Assembly (NCBI RefSeq): GCF_001661265.1
Contig: NW_017567008.1
Location: forward strand, 102,163-166,162
Length of the DNA: 64,000 nucleotides
Reading direction: 5' to 3'
From: Saitoella complicata NRRL Y-17804
Lineage: Eukaryota > Ascomycota > Saitoellomycetes > Saitoellales > Saitoellaceae
Below the pieces are notes generated by a model. That model did no database searches. It was not told the origin of the DNA and worked only from the letters and a program-made list of their open reading frames with translations. The position numbers and the translations under genes are program-made. Of the stretch, positions 20,279 to 31,780 are shown piece after piece (position 1 is the first letter of the stretch; each line of letters starts with the position of its first letter).

Positions 20279-21373
20279 ATGCTCAGATCATCGGCCATCC
20301 GTCCGCTACTGACTGCGCGCTCAGCTAGGATCTTGTCTCGGGCTGCTTACTCAACTTCAGCACCATCTGTTCCACCAGCCCAGGCGTCAAACAACGATGT
20401 TCTTCCTTCCCTTGACCGGCCGATTGGCATTGAAATGATGCCGCATGCGGGAGACCAATTAGTTGGTACTGAGAATGATCCACGAGCATGGAAAGAGCGA
20501 ATGAGGGATAAGCTTGACCACGAGAAGATGTTGGAGAAAGGCCAAAAAAACTTGGTGAAGTTCTTGAACAGTTCCTACTGGAATGATTTCCATGCCATGA
20601 AGAAACATATGGGAAAGCACTGGGTTGCGCCGACACGTATGTTCCGGCAGGACAAAGCACTATACATGCCGAACCTGAAAGGACGAACGCTGAACACAAG
20701 TTCGGCAAAAGACGAGAGTACGACGACAGCTATCCTGAATCACCCTGTCACTCTTGTTTCCATCTTTTCTTCTCGGTCGGCTGAGGAGCAGGCTGCGACG
20801 TTCTCCAATGCCTTCAGGGAACACTTTGCCTCTGCCGCAGAAGGTGAGCGACCCGGCATGGTAAGCATCAACGTCCAGGAAAACCCCTTAAAAGCAGCCC
20901 TTGTCTGGGCCTTTCTCCCGGGTATCCGCAAATCCGTACCTCCTGAGGAGCATGACAACTACTTCTTCCTTACCAGCAGATTACCAGATGAGCTGAGATA
21001 CAGTATTGGATACCTTAACACGTACGTTGGGTACACATACTTGTTGGATTCAGAGGCCAGGATCAGATGGGCGGCATGTGGTGATGCGGAGGAGGTCGAG
21101 AAGAGTACGATGATCAAGGCTGCTACAAAGTTGCTCGCGGATTACAAGGCTGGTGACCGGCCAGTTGAGAGCTTGAATGAGGCACCCAAGATTGTCGACA
21201 CAGCTGCGATGGAGGGTGCAAATTCGGAGAAGGCTCAGGAGTTTCAGGCAAAGATTGAGGAGGTGAAGGTTGAGCCCAAGCAGGAAGAGATCAATGTGCT
21301 TCAGTCCGAGGTGGATTCACTCGGTGAGCAATTGGCAAGGAAACTGGAACAACAAGCAAAGAACTCAAAATAG
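20279..21373 (+). CDS. ATP10: Mitochondrial ATP synthase assembly factor Atp10
   Basis: Inner-membrane chaperone for subunit 6 of the F0 sector. A single exon of 364 aa. The first about 28 residues (MLRSSAIRPLLTARSARILS) form a typical amphipathic mitochondrial presequence. The ATP10 domain covers about residues 105-280, with TRMFRQDKALYMPNLKGRTL, VTLVSIFSSRSAEEQ and a conserved LNTYVGYTYLLDSEARIRWA block. The last about 80 residues are a charged, coiled-coil-like tail (E/K/Q-rich) longer than in yeast Atp10. Confidence 0.93.
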   Translation: MLRSSAIRPLLTARSARILSRAAYSTSAPSVPPAQASNNDVLPSLDRPIGIEMMPHAGDQLVGTENDPRAWKERMRDKLDHEKMLEKGQKNLVKFLNSSYWNDFHAMKKHMGKHWVAPTRMFRQDKALYMPNLKGRTLNTSSAKDESTTTAILNHPVTLVSIFSSRSAEEQAATFSNAFREHFASAAEGERPGMVSINVQENPLKAALVWAFLPGIRKSVPPEEHDNYFFLTSRLPDELRYSIGYLNTYVGYTYLLDSEARIRWAACGDAEEVEKSTMIKAATKLLADYKAGDRPVESLNEAPKIVDTAAMEGANSEKAQEFQAKIEEVKVEPKQEEINVLQSEVDSLGEQLARKLEQQAKNSK

Positions 21374-21508
21374 AGACAACCGTTCTAGCGTCACTTCCCC
21401 TCTCCTAATGGACGCCAGTTGGTTGCATCGTACGATACAGTACACGTGAACACCTTATTACTGCCAAAAAGATCCTTCTATATAACCTTTGCTAGATGCC
21501 TAGATACC

Positions 21509-24087
21509 TTATTTATACGTCTCAGCCATGATCATCACGACCATCGAAGTCCACCCCGTGAAGCCCTTCGCACGCGATCCTTCTCCAGTCTCACGATCGT
21601 ACTGCTCCCACGCAATGCCCGTCCTCTTCCACTCGTTGAACACGTTCTCGACAACATTCTGTCTCAACTCCGTGTAAATCTCCCTCGCCTTCTCCTGGTT
21701 CGGACCGGGCGTGTTGATGTAGTTCTTGTACAAGCTCGAAAGAGCGAGATACTGAATCGGGATCCAGATAGGTCCACGCCAGTAGTTTTCGCCTTGCCCG
21801 TAGTACTCATCTTTCTTTGACAAACTCCTCAATCCCCACGGACTCCACAACTCCTCCGGATCACGCATCAAATCCAACACGGCACCCAAATGAGGCGACT
21901 CAGGCGATAACAGTCCCAACAGGATCGGAAAGAGGGAGATGTAGCCCTTGTGGCACACATGCACACTCTCCTCATACTCATCAATAGTCGCGTCGCAGTA
22001 TGCCTGCTCCTCCTCATTCCAATGCAAGTCATCGATATTCCGAATGATCGCCTCCTCGACCCTCTTTAACTCTGCCACATCATCTTCCTCACCAACCTTC
22101 TCCGCAACAACCCTCAACGTCTTTGTCATCAACCCCATCCAACTCAACAAATCGACATGCAACTCTCCCGTGTGAGGAGGTCGCGCGCGGGGGTAATCGT
22201 CCAATCCACTCGTCAAGCAGTGATCAGGAGTCCGTCCACGCCAGCGGTATCCCTCCTTCATGGAAAACGCCTCGCGATCCCAGGCTTTGATGTCGCCAGC
22301 CTGCGTCCTCCTAAACCAATCATAATGCCTCTTCAGAATCGGGTATAGGTCATTCAAGTACGTCGTCGCCAACGTAGGGTGCTCAATATGCGCCGAGGAG
22401 AGCATCTCATTCTCAATACCTCCTCCACTCAACCCAATCCCATTGCCATCTTGAAAGTTGAAAGAGGGTTCCGAGCCGACGTTGGCCTGTTGATCCAATC
22501 TTTCGATAAACGCAACCACAGCCAACATCAACGTCGGCGGATTCGCATACCTCGTCTCCTGCACCACAAAATCAGCTGGAACCCGACTTCTTGCCTCACT
22601 CCCCAAAATCTGCTCCCTCCCAACCCACCCATCCTCATCAACAAGTCCAAACCAACTCTTGACGATCTCCAAGCTAAGATCATTATCCCACAATCCAATC
22701 GGGAGGAGATGGAACCCTTCATCCCAGTAGAAACCACGGGGGAAGAAGCATCGGGAGGGGGTTGCTGTGAAGAGGGTTGTTGGGCCTTCTTCTTGAGGGG
22801 AACGGGGGGTGGAGAGGGAGGATTCCCAGAAGTTTTCGGAGTCTTCGTCGTGGTGGGTGCGGTCGACGAGGGAGGTACCGTGGAAGTAGCCGACACCACC
22901 GAGGAGCGAGGAAAACAACTCGCGGGCGAAAGAGACGTATTCCTCTTTATCGAACGGTGCCTTCAAGGGAAAGACTTCGTCAAATCGCGCCCTGAACGCA
23001 GTCTTAATTTCCTCGATCCTCTCCCCCAAACCCCCAGACGTCATAGCCTGCGGCGCACTCCTCGAGGTATAAAGAACATCAAACTCAAAAGAACCCTCGA
23101 ACGTCTTCTGCACAGCCTGGAAATTACCACTCACCACCCCAGTATTCGGTAACGTGAATATCTGCGCAGGAGGCGGCATATCGTTCTCTCCATACTTCTG
23201 ACTCGCACTCTGTACCGCCGCCGAGATCTGCTGCAAAATCAAATCCTTTGCGCGCCACAAGGTATCCTCCATCAAGTTCGCACCGACATATTGCGTCTTT
23301 TGGATATCTTTCTCGGCGGCAGCGTCGTGGTTAATCACTGGATGCACATTCGTCTTCGGACCATCTGTGATCTCGACTTTGAAATCACCGAGATCGGGGG
23401 TCCGGCCACCGATTAGGACGGTACCCTCGATTCCGTCGGTTTCGAGGTCGGAGTCGAGGTGGAGTTGGCCTTGGCCTTCGAGGCCGGTGTAGAAGATTAG
23501 AGTTGTGCGCACGTCCTCGGGTGCGCCTTCGATGGGGGTACCGCGGATTCTGACACCCCAGTTGCCGCCTACAATGAAGAACTGTTAGAATTTGTAGTGG
23601 AGGGGAGTGAGGAGCGGGGGGGGGAGGGGGGTACCTTTGTCGCCGCCCTCGACCTTGACGAATTCAGTCTCGATCTTGACGCTCATCCCCACATCGTTGA
23701 TCACCTGTCGTCCACCACTACGGGCATCGTACTCGACCCATCCAAACCCTCGAACATCATCTCCCTGTTCAGCCGAATGCCTCAAATCTATCAATTCACG
23801 TCAGCTCCGTAGTCAATTGAAGCACGACAGCATAAGCACATACCCTTAAAATGCGCATAATCATCAACATTCGCCCACATCAACCCCGTCATAAGACTTT
23901 TCGGTATCCGCGGCCTAACACCGAAATACAATCCCGGCCTATACGGACCCCACAACAGCGAGGAGTTCGAGGCGGCTGTGATTGCGTTTTCGAGCGCCAG
24001 AGTTGATTGATCAACCGTTTCGGAAGCCGAGGCCAGCAGAGCTGAGCCGGCTGCTGCTACCCATAGGATTGGGTCGAGGAGCTTCAT
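21509..24087 (-). CDS. CWH41: ER mannosyl-oligosaccharide glucosidase I (GH63)
   Basis: Removes the terminal alpha-1,2-glucose from Glc3Man9GlcNAc2 in the ER lumen, the first trimming step of N-glycans, and also matters for cell-wall glucan. Three exons (23844-24087, 23635-23787, 21509-23568; introns 56 and 66 nt) give 818 aa. A signal peptide or anchor is at the N-terminus ([20 protein letters not shown]). The N-domain shows [20 protein letters not shown], and the catalytic (alpha/alpha)6 domain shows [16 protein letters not shown], a long helical stretch, and [20 protein letters not shown] near the end. Overall length matches yeast Cwh41 (833 aa). Confidence 0.95.
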
Positions 24088-24364
24088 GTTGCTCCTTGCA
24101 ATTGCAATTGGTCGTCAGTGCTCGAGAAACACGTATTGCTTGGGATTTCGCGCCGTTGACGTGGGGAGATGCAAGGGCCTACTGTATATAGGGAACCGGC
24201 GCGTCTTGGCTCGACGAACAATCAATCGCTTGATGATACCGCGGATGTTGATTAGAGCATGAGGTCCTTGCTACACGACCTCTTTAACTCCACAGTCCCC
24301 TGGCCATATCGTATACATCAGATCTCACCGCATTCAGAAAGTCTTCCCACGCCCTCCCTCCCCC

Positions 24365-24772
24365 TCACTCCTCCACCATATCATCCAAATCCACCTCGAA
24401 ATGGTAAACCCTCTCCGGCACCGTATCAAAACTCCCCCTGCCCTCAATTCCGGCCAACCCATCCATTCCCGTCCCCTTTACAACCTCAAATGTCCCCCAC
24501 GCCCTATACGGGTTCAGCTCAAATTGCCCAGTCCCCTGCGTAATGAACAATCCCCTCCTTCCCTGAAAGTCCTCAGCTTCGACAGTCTCGGCGAATACGA
24601 AGGAGGCGTTCCCGTCGGGGCGGTAGGTCATGAGGTATGTGGTTTTGATCAGGGCGCGGAGAGAGGGAAGGGAGTAAGTTACTTGGGCGGGTGTGATGCG
24701 AGGGAGTAGGGTTTGGGTGCGGTCTTCAGCCCAGGCTTGGATTTGAAAAGGGGTTGAGAAGTTGAACGTCAT
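24365..24772 (-). CDS. DUF3224-like small protein
   Basis: A single exon of 135 aa. The pattern fits the DUF3224 family, whose function is unknown: a TYLMTYRPDGNASFVFAETV block followed by RRGLFITQGTGQFE, WGTFEVVKGTGMDGLAGIEG and RGSF. Such domains form a small beta-barrel and are most common in bacteria, with scattered fungal members, so transfer is possible but unproven. There is no signal peptide. The gene is divergent from DNMT5, with 488 bp between the starts. Confidence 0.7.
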   Translation of the reverse strand: MTFNFSTPFQIQAWAEDRTQTLLPRITPAQVTYSLPSLRALIKTTYLMTYRPDGNASFVFAETVEAEDFQGRRGLFITQGTGQFELNPYRAWGTFEVVKGTGMDGLAGIEGRGSFDTVPERVYHFEVDLDDMVEE

Positions 24773-25260
24773 CTTGATCTGTAATTGCTCGGGGTATTTG
24801 GTGTTGCGATTGGGTTATGTCTTGACCCGTACGGCGCAGGAGTACCACATGCTCACTCCGGGGAAGCGGGGCTGCTACCAGGACCCTGCATCCTCAGAAG
24901 CTCGGCAGGCCGTTTTGCGTAGCGATTTCTGCCAGGATGCCGATCTTTGCACGCACCAGACGCGTCGCATGTCCTTCCGGGGTCCATTTGCGCCGGACCG
25001 AGGGTATGACCTCATCGGACGTCTTCTCGAATCAATAGCTCTGTCTCGTGTTGACATTATTCTCGACATCAACTATTCATGTATCCAATTGCAATGGCAG
25101 ATCTCGTTCGACAAAGCTCATTGCAATTCCTCCGCGCCCATGGTCCCCAGCACCCTGTGGCGCAGCATTGTTAATTACGGAATTCACGCGCTGAGTGAAC
25201 GCGTTCAACATTGTCGCGTCGTCGAAGGCCCATAATATAATCCCCAGCTGTTGATCAGTC
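24773..25260. promoter_or_regulatory. Divergent region DUF3224 gene/DNMT5
   Basis: 488 bp. The open frame at 24762-25235 has no recognisable motif and overlaps the promoter space of both neighbours. I treat it as chance. Confidence 0.4.
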
Positions 25261-28200
25261 ATGCCGGGACATCTCGTTCAAAGGAATGCCGGGGTCACGG
25301 TTGAGAACGAGGAGAGGATTGTCGCACGTAAGTCAACTGTATACAGGGTTAATCCGTGGATGGAGGGCTGACGTGAATGGTACAGTCAAGAACTCGCAAA
25401 CGCCAAAGACGCCTGCCACGATCAAGAAGCAGGGGACACTTGATTCTTTCTTTGGTGTTACTCCATCGAAGGCTAAGGCTGCTGTCACTCCTGCGCCGAA
25501 GACCGCTACGAAGCGAACAAAATCCGAAGCGACACCGGCGTCCACCAAGTCCTCCGCCAAGCGCCCTGCGAAGAAGCAGAAGATCGTCGTCGACGATGAC
25601 TTTGAGCCAGAACAATCCGCATCTGAAGCTGAAGAAGATGAAGCCTCCGAGGTTGCCCCATCATCCGCTGAATCCTCGGCCGCCGAGGAGTCCGAGGTCG
25701 AGGAAATTCTTCCCGAGGAGAAACCCAAGCTGAAGCAGCGCACCATCTCAAACAAGCGCTCCACCTCCTCCCCAGCCGTCTTTCCCGGTGCAAAAAGAGG
25801 CGCTGGAGCCGATTACTCTGATCTCCCACCCATTTCCTCCATCCCAGCTATGTTCCAGGATATGGTCGGTAACATCCCTCAAATCGCCGACGTCGCCAAA
25901 CACCTCGCTGGACGCAAACTCCGCGTCGCCACGATGTGTTCTGGAACCGAGTCCCCTCTCCTCGCTCTTGGTCTTATCTCCCGCGCGATTGAGAAGATTT
26001 ACGGGGTCAAGTTTGGCGTTCAGCATGTCTTCTCATGTGAGATCGAGCCGTTCAAGCAAGCTTACATCGAGAGGAACTTCCAGCCTCCGCTTTTGTTCCG
26101 TGATATCTGTGAACTCGGGAATGAGAAAGCTACAACTGCTTACGGCGCCAAAGCCACAGTCCCGGGTGATGTCGACATGCTCGTCGCTGGTACGTCTTGC
26201 GTCGACTACTCCAACCTCAACAACGAGAAGCAGGACTTCGAGGCACAGGGTGAGTCCGGGCAGACCTTCCGTGGTATGATGTCCTGGGTTATCAAGAACC
26301 GCCCCCCTGTTGTCATCTTGGAGAATGTGTGTAACGCGCCGTGGGACAAGGTCAAGAAGGCATTCGAGAAGGAGGGTTACTCTGCCCAGTTCCAGCGTTT
26401 CGATACGAAGCAGTACTACATTCCGCATACTCGTACGCGTGTGTACTTGTTTGCCTACTACAAGCCCAAAACCTCGTTGCCGGAGAAGTGGAAGCACATG
26501 GTTGCGTCGCTATCTCGTCCCGCATCCTCGCCTCTTGAGGCTTTCCTTCTACCCTCCGACGACCCGCGTATTCATCAAGCTCGCGAGAAGCTGGTTCGAG
26601 AGGCTGGATCGGGGTTGGAGCGTCGCGGTCGTACCGACTGGGGTAAGTGTGAGTCTCGTCACCACCGTGCTCGTCATGAGGAGGGACTTGGTACCAACCG
26701 TCCCTTGACCGCGTGGCAGCAGCAGGGTGAGTGTACGCTTCCGGACTTTGCCTGGAATGATTGGGGACTTGCTCAGACCGAGCGTGTTCTCGATTTGTTG
26801 GATGTTAACCAACTGCGCATGGCGTTGAAGGGTGTCGACTCCGCCTTCAAAACCCTCGTTTGGAACCTCTCCCAAAACGTCGATCGTACCACCGGCTCTG
26901 TTCGCCCTGGTATCTGTCCCTGTCTTACGCCCTCAATGATTCCGTATATCACGAATCGTGGTGGTCCCCTGGTTGGACTCGAGGCGTTGTCGTTGCAGGG
27001 ATTGCCTGTCGAGGAGTTGTTGTTGACGAGGGAAAGTGAGGATAACTTGGCGGATTTGGCTGGTAATGCGATGACCTCTACTGTTGTTGGTGTTTCTATG
27101 CTTGCGGCACTCGTGTTGGCGAAGAACGAGTTGAGGTTGGGTGAGGAAGTCCCCATGGAGGTTGATGATGTTGACGATACTGTCGTTGAGATCGTCGAGG
27201 CTGTTGTCGGAGAGGAGCAGTTGAAGGAGAAGCCGCTTCGCATCGATTCCGCTGAGAGCGTCCAGATTGCGAAGATCCTTGAGGATGCTCAACGCAGTTC
27301 AAGACATTGTGACTGTGAGGGAAGAAGTGGTACGACTGATCGTGATATCCAGCGCTGTCAAGATTGTCATACTACTACTTGCGTCAAGTGTGGTCGTCGT
27401 CCTGAACATAACTACACCATCGAGAAGGCGCAGCGTCTCCCGCCTTCGGAGTTTGAGAAGGAACTCTCTGCAGCCTTGCAGATGCGTATTCGCGTCGAAG
27501 GGATTACTCGTGAGACTCTTGAGGCAGCGCGAGCGGTGAACGGGGCTAACGTCGCGGACAAGGGTTGGGAAATGTGGAGCGAGGCTGTTTTGAATGCGCT
27601 TGTGTCCACTGAAACAGAGTTCCGATTCAAGAGTTTGACCCGTCAGGACATCTGGACTGCGGTGTACCATGCTCCTGATGCTTCGCTTGAGTTGATGTTG
27701 AACCCGGCTATGCCGCAATGGCAGTTGTTTGTCAAGGCTCCAGAAAGTGCGCCGATGAACAGCCCGTTGAGGAGGTTATTGGAACAGCCTGTTGCGCGTA
27801 TGAGGCTCGGTGCTTCGGGTTCATCTTTCTTCGAAGGCAAGTGGCAGATCTGCATTCCTGCTGTGCACAAGTTCTCGATCGAGATCAAGGGGTGCGGAGA
27901 GAAGGTTCCTTCTTACGAAGCCAGGATTGGGCTACAGGAAGAGTATGCGAACAAAAAATGGTGGAGTAAGATTAACGTCTCTGTCGTCCCGGAGAGTGAG
28001 GATGCGAAGCAATATCTTGATCGTGATATCTCCGGTACCTACACTCTTCATGAAAAGTGCGGTACTGCCATGGGTGCGCTACACAAGAGGGAGAAGACCG
28101 ATGATCTCGCTGATATCTTCCTCTTCCTTGATCCTACTAGAGCTGGAGAACCCGAGCAAGATCCCTTCGTGTTTTCTTCCAGTATTAGGAGATACAACTA

Positions 28201-31200
28201 CGGAGAGGAGCGGCCTATTATTGCGAGAGTGGACACAAAGTGGCGTCCTAATGCGAAGGATTCTGTACAGAAGATTTCGTGTGAAGCGAATGGTACGTGG
28301 TTGATTGTCGATGCTGTCAAGTTTGCGAAATCGGGCGCTGCTGCCAATGCTACGTATGCTATGCCTGACCCTGAAGACTTGAGCGTGAATATTACTACTA
28401 AGGGCTGCGAGGCTGCTACGGCTATGCTTTTGGCAAAGGTGCCGCTCAAGGCATCAGCAGATGATGATGACCTGTGGCCTCGCGGTCGATGGAGTGAGGT
28501 CGATCTTCAACACAAGGGACGCGCAACCTTCGAAGCTCTGTCCTGGATCACCGAGAGGTTGCCTACTAGTCAAGGTATCTCCGAATGGGTGGATGCTGGC
28601 GTCGGGGATCTTGATGCATCTAAATCTTCGTGCGAACGATGTGCTCCTTCGGCACCCATCATCAAGTGGTTGTCTGGCGATAAGGGTTACGTGCCGTACG
28701 AGGACCCCATTGAGGCTGGCGCATACGAACAATCGCTCAAGAAGCGACCTTCTCCTTTCGTTGTGCAACTTCGCCTTGAGAACGGGTTTGGTCTGTTACG
28801 CATTGGTGCGAATATCACCTCGCTCCTCCATCGTGCTTTGCACCTGCTTGCGAAAACGGGATCGAATAAGACCCAAAAGCCGCGTCTTTCTTGGCGTTTG
28901 GACATGAACCATGATGCTACTCGATTCTTCGACCCAAACACTCGCTTCTCGTTGTCGAGTAACAAAAAGGATCCAGAGCATTCTCAACCTCCACTCTGGA
29001 GCGAAGAGTTCCCTCTTCGTCCTGAACAGCTTCGTTCTCTGGGATGGATGTTGCGTCAGGAATCCAAAAACGCTCCTCCCTTCATTGAAGAGGAGATTGA
29101 GGAGGCCTTGTTGAAACCGCTTGGCTGGAGGGCGGAAGCTCGGGCTACTCGTGCGGTGCATGGCCGTGGTGGTGTCGTTGCCGACGAGGTTGGGTATGGA
29201 AAGACTGCCATTACGCTTGGTTTGGTTGCATCTACTTTGGAAGAACCTCTCGTGGCCAGAGACATAAAACCGGAGGTCGATGGTGTTATCCCGGTGAAGG
29301 CAACGTTGGTACTTGTGCCCGCTCACTTGACGAAGCAGTGGCCTTCGGAAGTGGAGAAGTTCACAGAGAACAACCTTAAGATTGTCGCTATCCCCACTGT
29401 TGCGGAATTGAACAAGCTTACTGTTGCGAAGATCCAGGAAGCGGATATTGTCATCTGCTCATCCAGTGTGTTCGGCAGTGATCTTTACTGGTCGAATTTG
29501 GCCGCTCTCGGCGGTAACGAACTACCCAATAACAAGGCTGGTGGACGTCACTTCGATGACAAACTCTCTGAGACGCTCCAGACGCTCAAGAAGCAGGTCA
29601 TTGCCCTCACAGCCGAGGGTGGTGTCAAACAGGTCTTGAGCAACATCGAGACCGCGCGTGAGGAGGCCGCCGAGCGTGCCGCAGAGGAGGCACAGAGATT
29701 ACAATCGAAGCGATTGAAGGGTAAGAAGTACCGTGATGCGCAGAAGAAGAAGGCTGCTGGCGATAGTGACAGTGAAGATGAACCTGTGGTCAAGAAGCCC
29801 GTAAAGAAAAACGCCCGCGAAGACAAGGACCCTTGGAAGCTCGGCTCTGCTGCGAAGAAAGACTGGAAGCAGTTACACTGTCCACCGCTGGAGATGTTCC
29901 ACTGGAAGCGTGTCGTCATTGACGAGTACACCTATTTGTCTGGCAGGGAGCATGCTGCAGTTATCCATATGAAAGCCAGTGCTCGTTGGGTCTTGTCGGG
30001 TACACCGCCTGTGTTCAACTTCTCTGCCGTGAAATCCATCGCTGTTTTCCTTGGCATCTCCCTTGGTATCGACGATGAAAGTGATTTGTCGAAGAAGCAG
30101 AAGAAGGAGCAGACTGCTGCAGAGCGTTTCCACGCCTTCCGTGACGCTCGTTCCGCTTCGTGGCATGCACGTCGCCATGAGGTTGCTCAGGCTTTCCTTG
30201 ATCAGTTCATGAGGCAGAACGTGGCGGAAATCGACGAGATTCCCACCGAGTATCATCTTAACCGCGTCACTCTTCCTGCGGCCGAGCGTGCAATTTACCT
30301 TGAGCTTGAACATTATCTTCAGGCGCTTGACATGAACATTCGTCGCAAAGGCAAGAAGAGTACTCATGGTGATCGTGATGCTCGTCTTGCCGAAGCTCTG
30401 GGCAAGAGTAGCTCTTCCGAGGAAGCACTCTTGAAGCGTTGTTCTCATTTCGACCTCGACGAGAAGGATGATAAGGAGAATGCGATTCAAGCTTGTGACA
30501 TCATTGTTCAAGAGCGTACTGGTCAGCTTGAGGACTGCAAACGCGATTTGCTCAGGATCCTCATCAAGACGAAGGATGCGCACAAGCGTGCGATGAAGGA
30601 AGCTCATGGGTTTGGTGAAGTTGCCGATCCTTGGAAGGAGTTCAGGGCCTCTGTTTCTGATAAGCGTTTGGGTGATCTTGAAGCTGCCGAAGCAGTGAGC
30701 GACCTCCTCGCCGAAGTTGAAGCTGGCGCGAAAATCGAGAAGAAGTCTAAGTCTTCGAAGAATAAGGATAGATACGACTCCGACGACGACCCTTCCAAGA
30801 AGAAACCGAAGACTGTTGAAGAGATCCGCTGGGACGCCCGTGAGCGTGTTCATGGAGTTCGTGCTGTTGCGAAGGAGCTTGTACTTCGTTTCCGATCTCT
30901 TCGCTACTTCACGATTGTCCGTGACATTCAGAAGCGCATTGAGCTTGCCGTGGAGTGTCCTGGATGCCACAACCAGATCTCGACCGAAAATGTTGCCGTC
31001 ATGTCTTCCTGCGGTCACACGGGATGCTATGAGTGCCTCTTGAGATCTGCAGTCGAGAAAGAGCGCTGTGTTTCGGAGGATTGTCTGGCTGCCGCTCGTT
31101 CTCTCAACGTCATCAAGTCCGAGACTCTCGGTGTCGAGGATGAGAGTCTTCGTGAAGGCCGTCATTTCGGAGTGAAGTTGGAGAAGGTAGTGCGATTGAT

Positions 31201-31633
31201 TAAGGACATCCCCGAGGACGAGAGAATTCTCTTATTCGTGCAGTTTTCTGATCTTATGGAGAAGGTCGCTCTGGCTTTGAGCGAGCACCGCATCGATTTC
31301 CTCCAGGTTGAAGGATCAGCACACAAGAAGTCCTCGAACCTTCAGCGATTCCAGGATGGCCAGGCTCGTGTGTTGTTGCTGAATGCAGGAGACGAGAGTG
31401 CGTCCGGTGCGAACCTTACCGTGGCGAACAACATCATCTTCCTGAGCCCCTTGCTCGCTGATACCCAGCAGAAGTACGATGCAGCGGAGACTCAGGCCAT
31501 CGGTCGTGCTCGTCGTTATGGTCAACAGAAGACTGTTCACATTTGGAGGTTCTTGTCGAACGGCACGATCGACGAGGAGATTTTTGAGAGTAGAGCGAAG
31601 CAGGTTACTGGTGGGGGACGTAACCGTACATAG
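25261..31633 (+). CDS. DNMT5: DNMT5-type ATP-dependent CpG DNA methyltransferase
   Basis: C5-cytosine methyltransferase fused to a RING finger and a SNF2 ATPase; in Cryptococcus, Dnmt5 is a strict maintenance CpG methylase driven by ATP. Two exons (25261-25327 and 25386-31633, intron 58 nt) give 2104 aa. In order: a PIP box QGTLDSFF at residues 38-45, a basic/acidic linker, methyltransferase motif I (MCSGTESP, C207), motif IV TSCVDYSNL with the candidate catalytic C294, ENV at 335-337 and GNAM near 582-585. A Cys-rich zinc cluster lies at about 662-697. The SNF2 Walker A is ADEVGYGKT (1288-1296) and the Walker B-like motif is IDEYTY (1534-1539). The RING is C1880-C1922, and helicase C ends with AIGRARRYGQ. 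I see no N-terminal chromodomain, unlike the Cryptococcus enzyme. Confidence 0.95.
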
Positions 31634-31780
31634 AATATAGGCGTTTTGTCTTGGAGTTAGAAAGGCTATACGGATCGCTAGCGTACTTTACCATACCATT
31701 GCAAATAGACTCAGTTAGCATCATCTTCAGTTTCATTCGCGATCGCCCAACCGACAAGAGTCCCCTGGACTGTCACGATA

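Noticed and set aside
24762-25235. 157-codon frame between the DUF3224 gene and DNMT5
   Set aside because: No recognisable domain, overlaps the promoter space of both neighbours and the DUF3224 start.
29873-31165. 430-codon minus-strand frame
   Set aside because: Antisense shadow of the DNMT5 SNF2 region.
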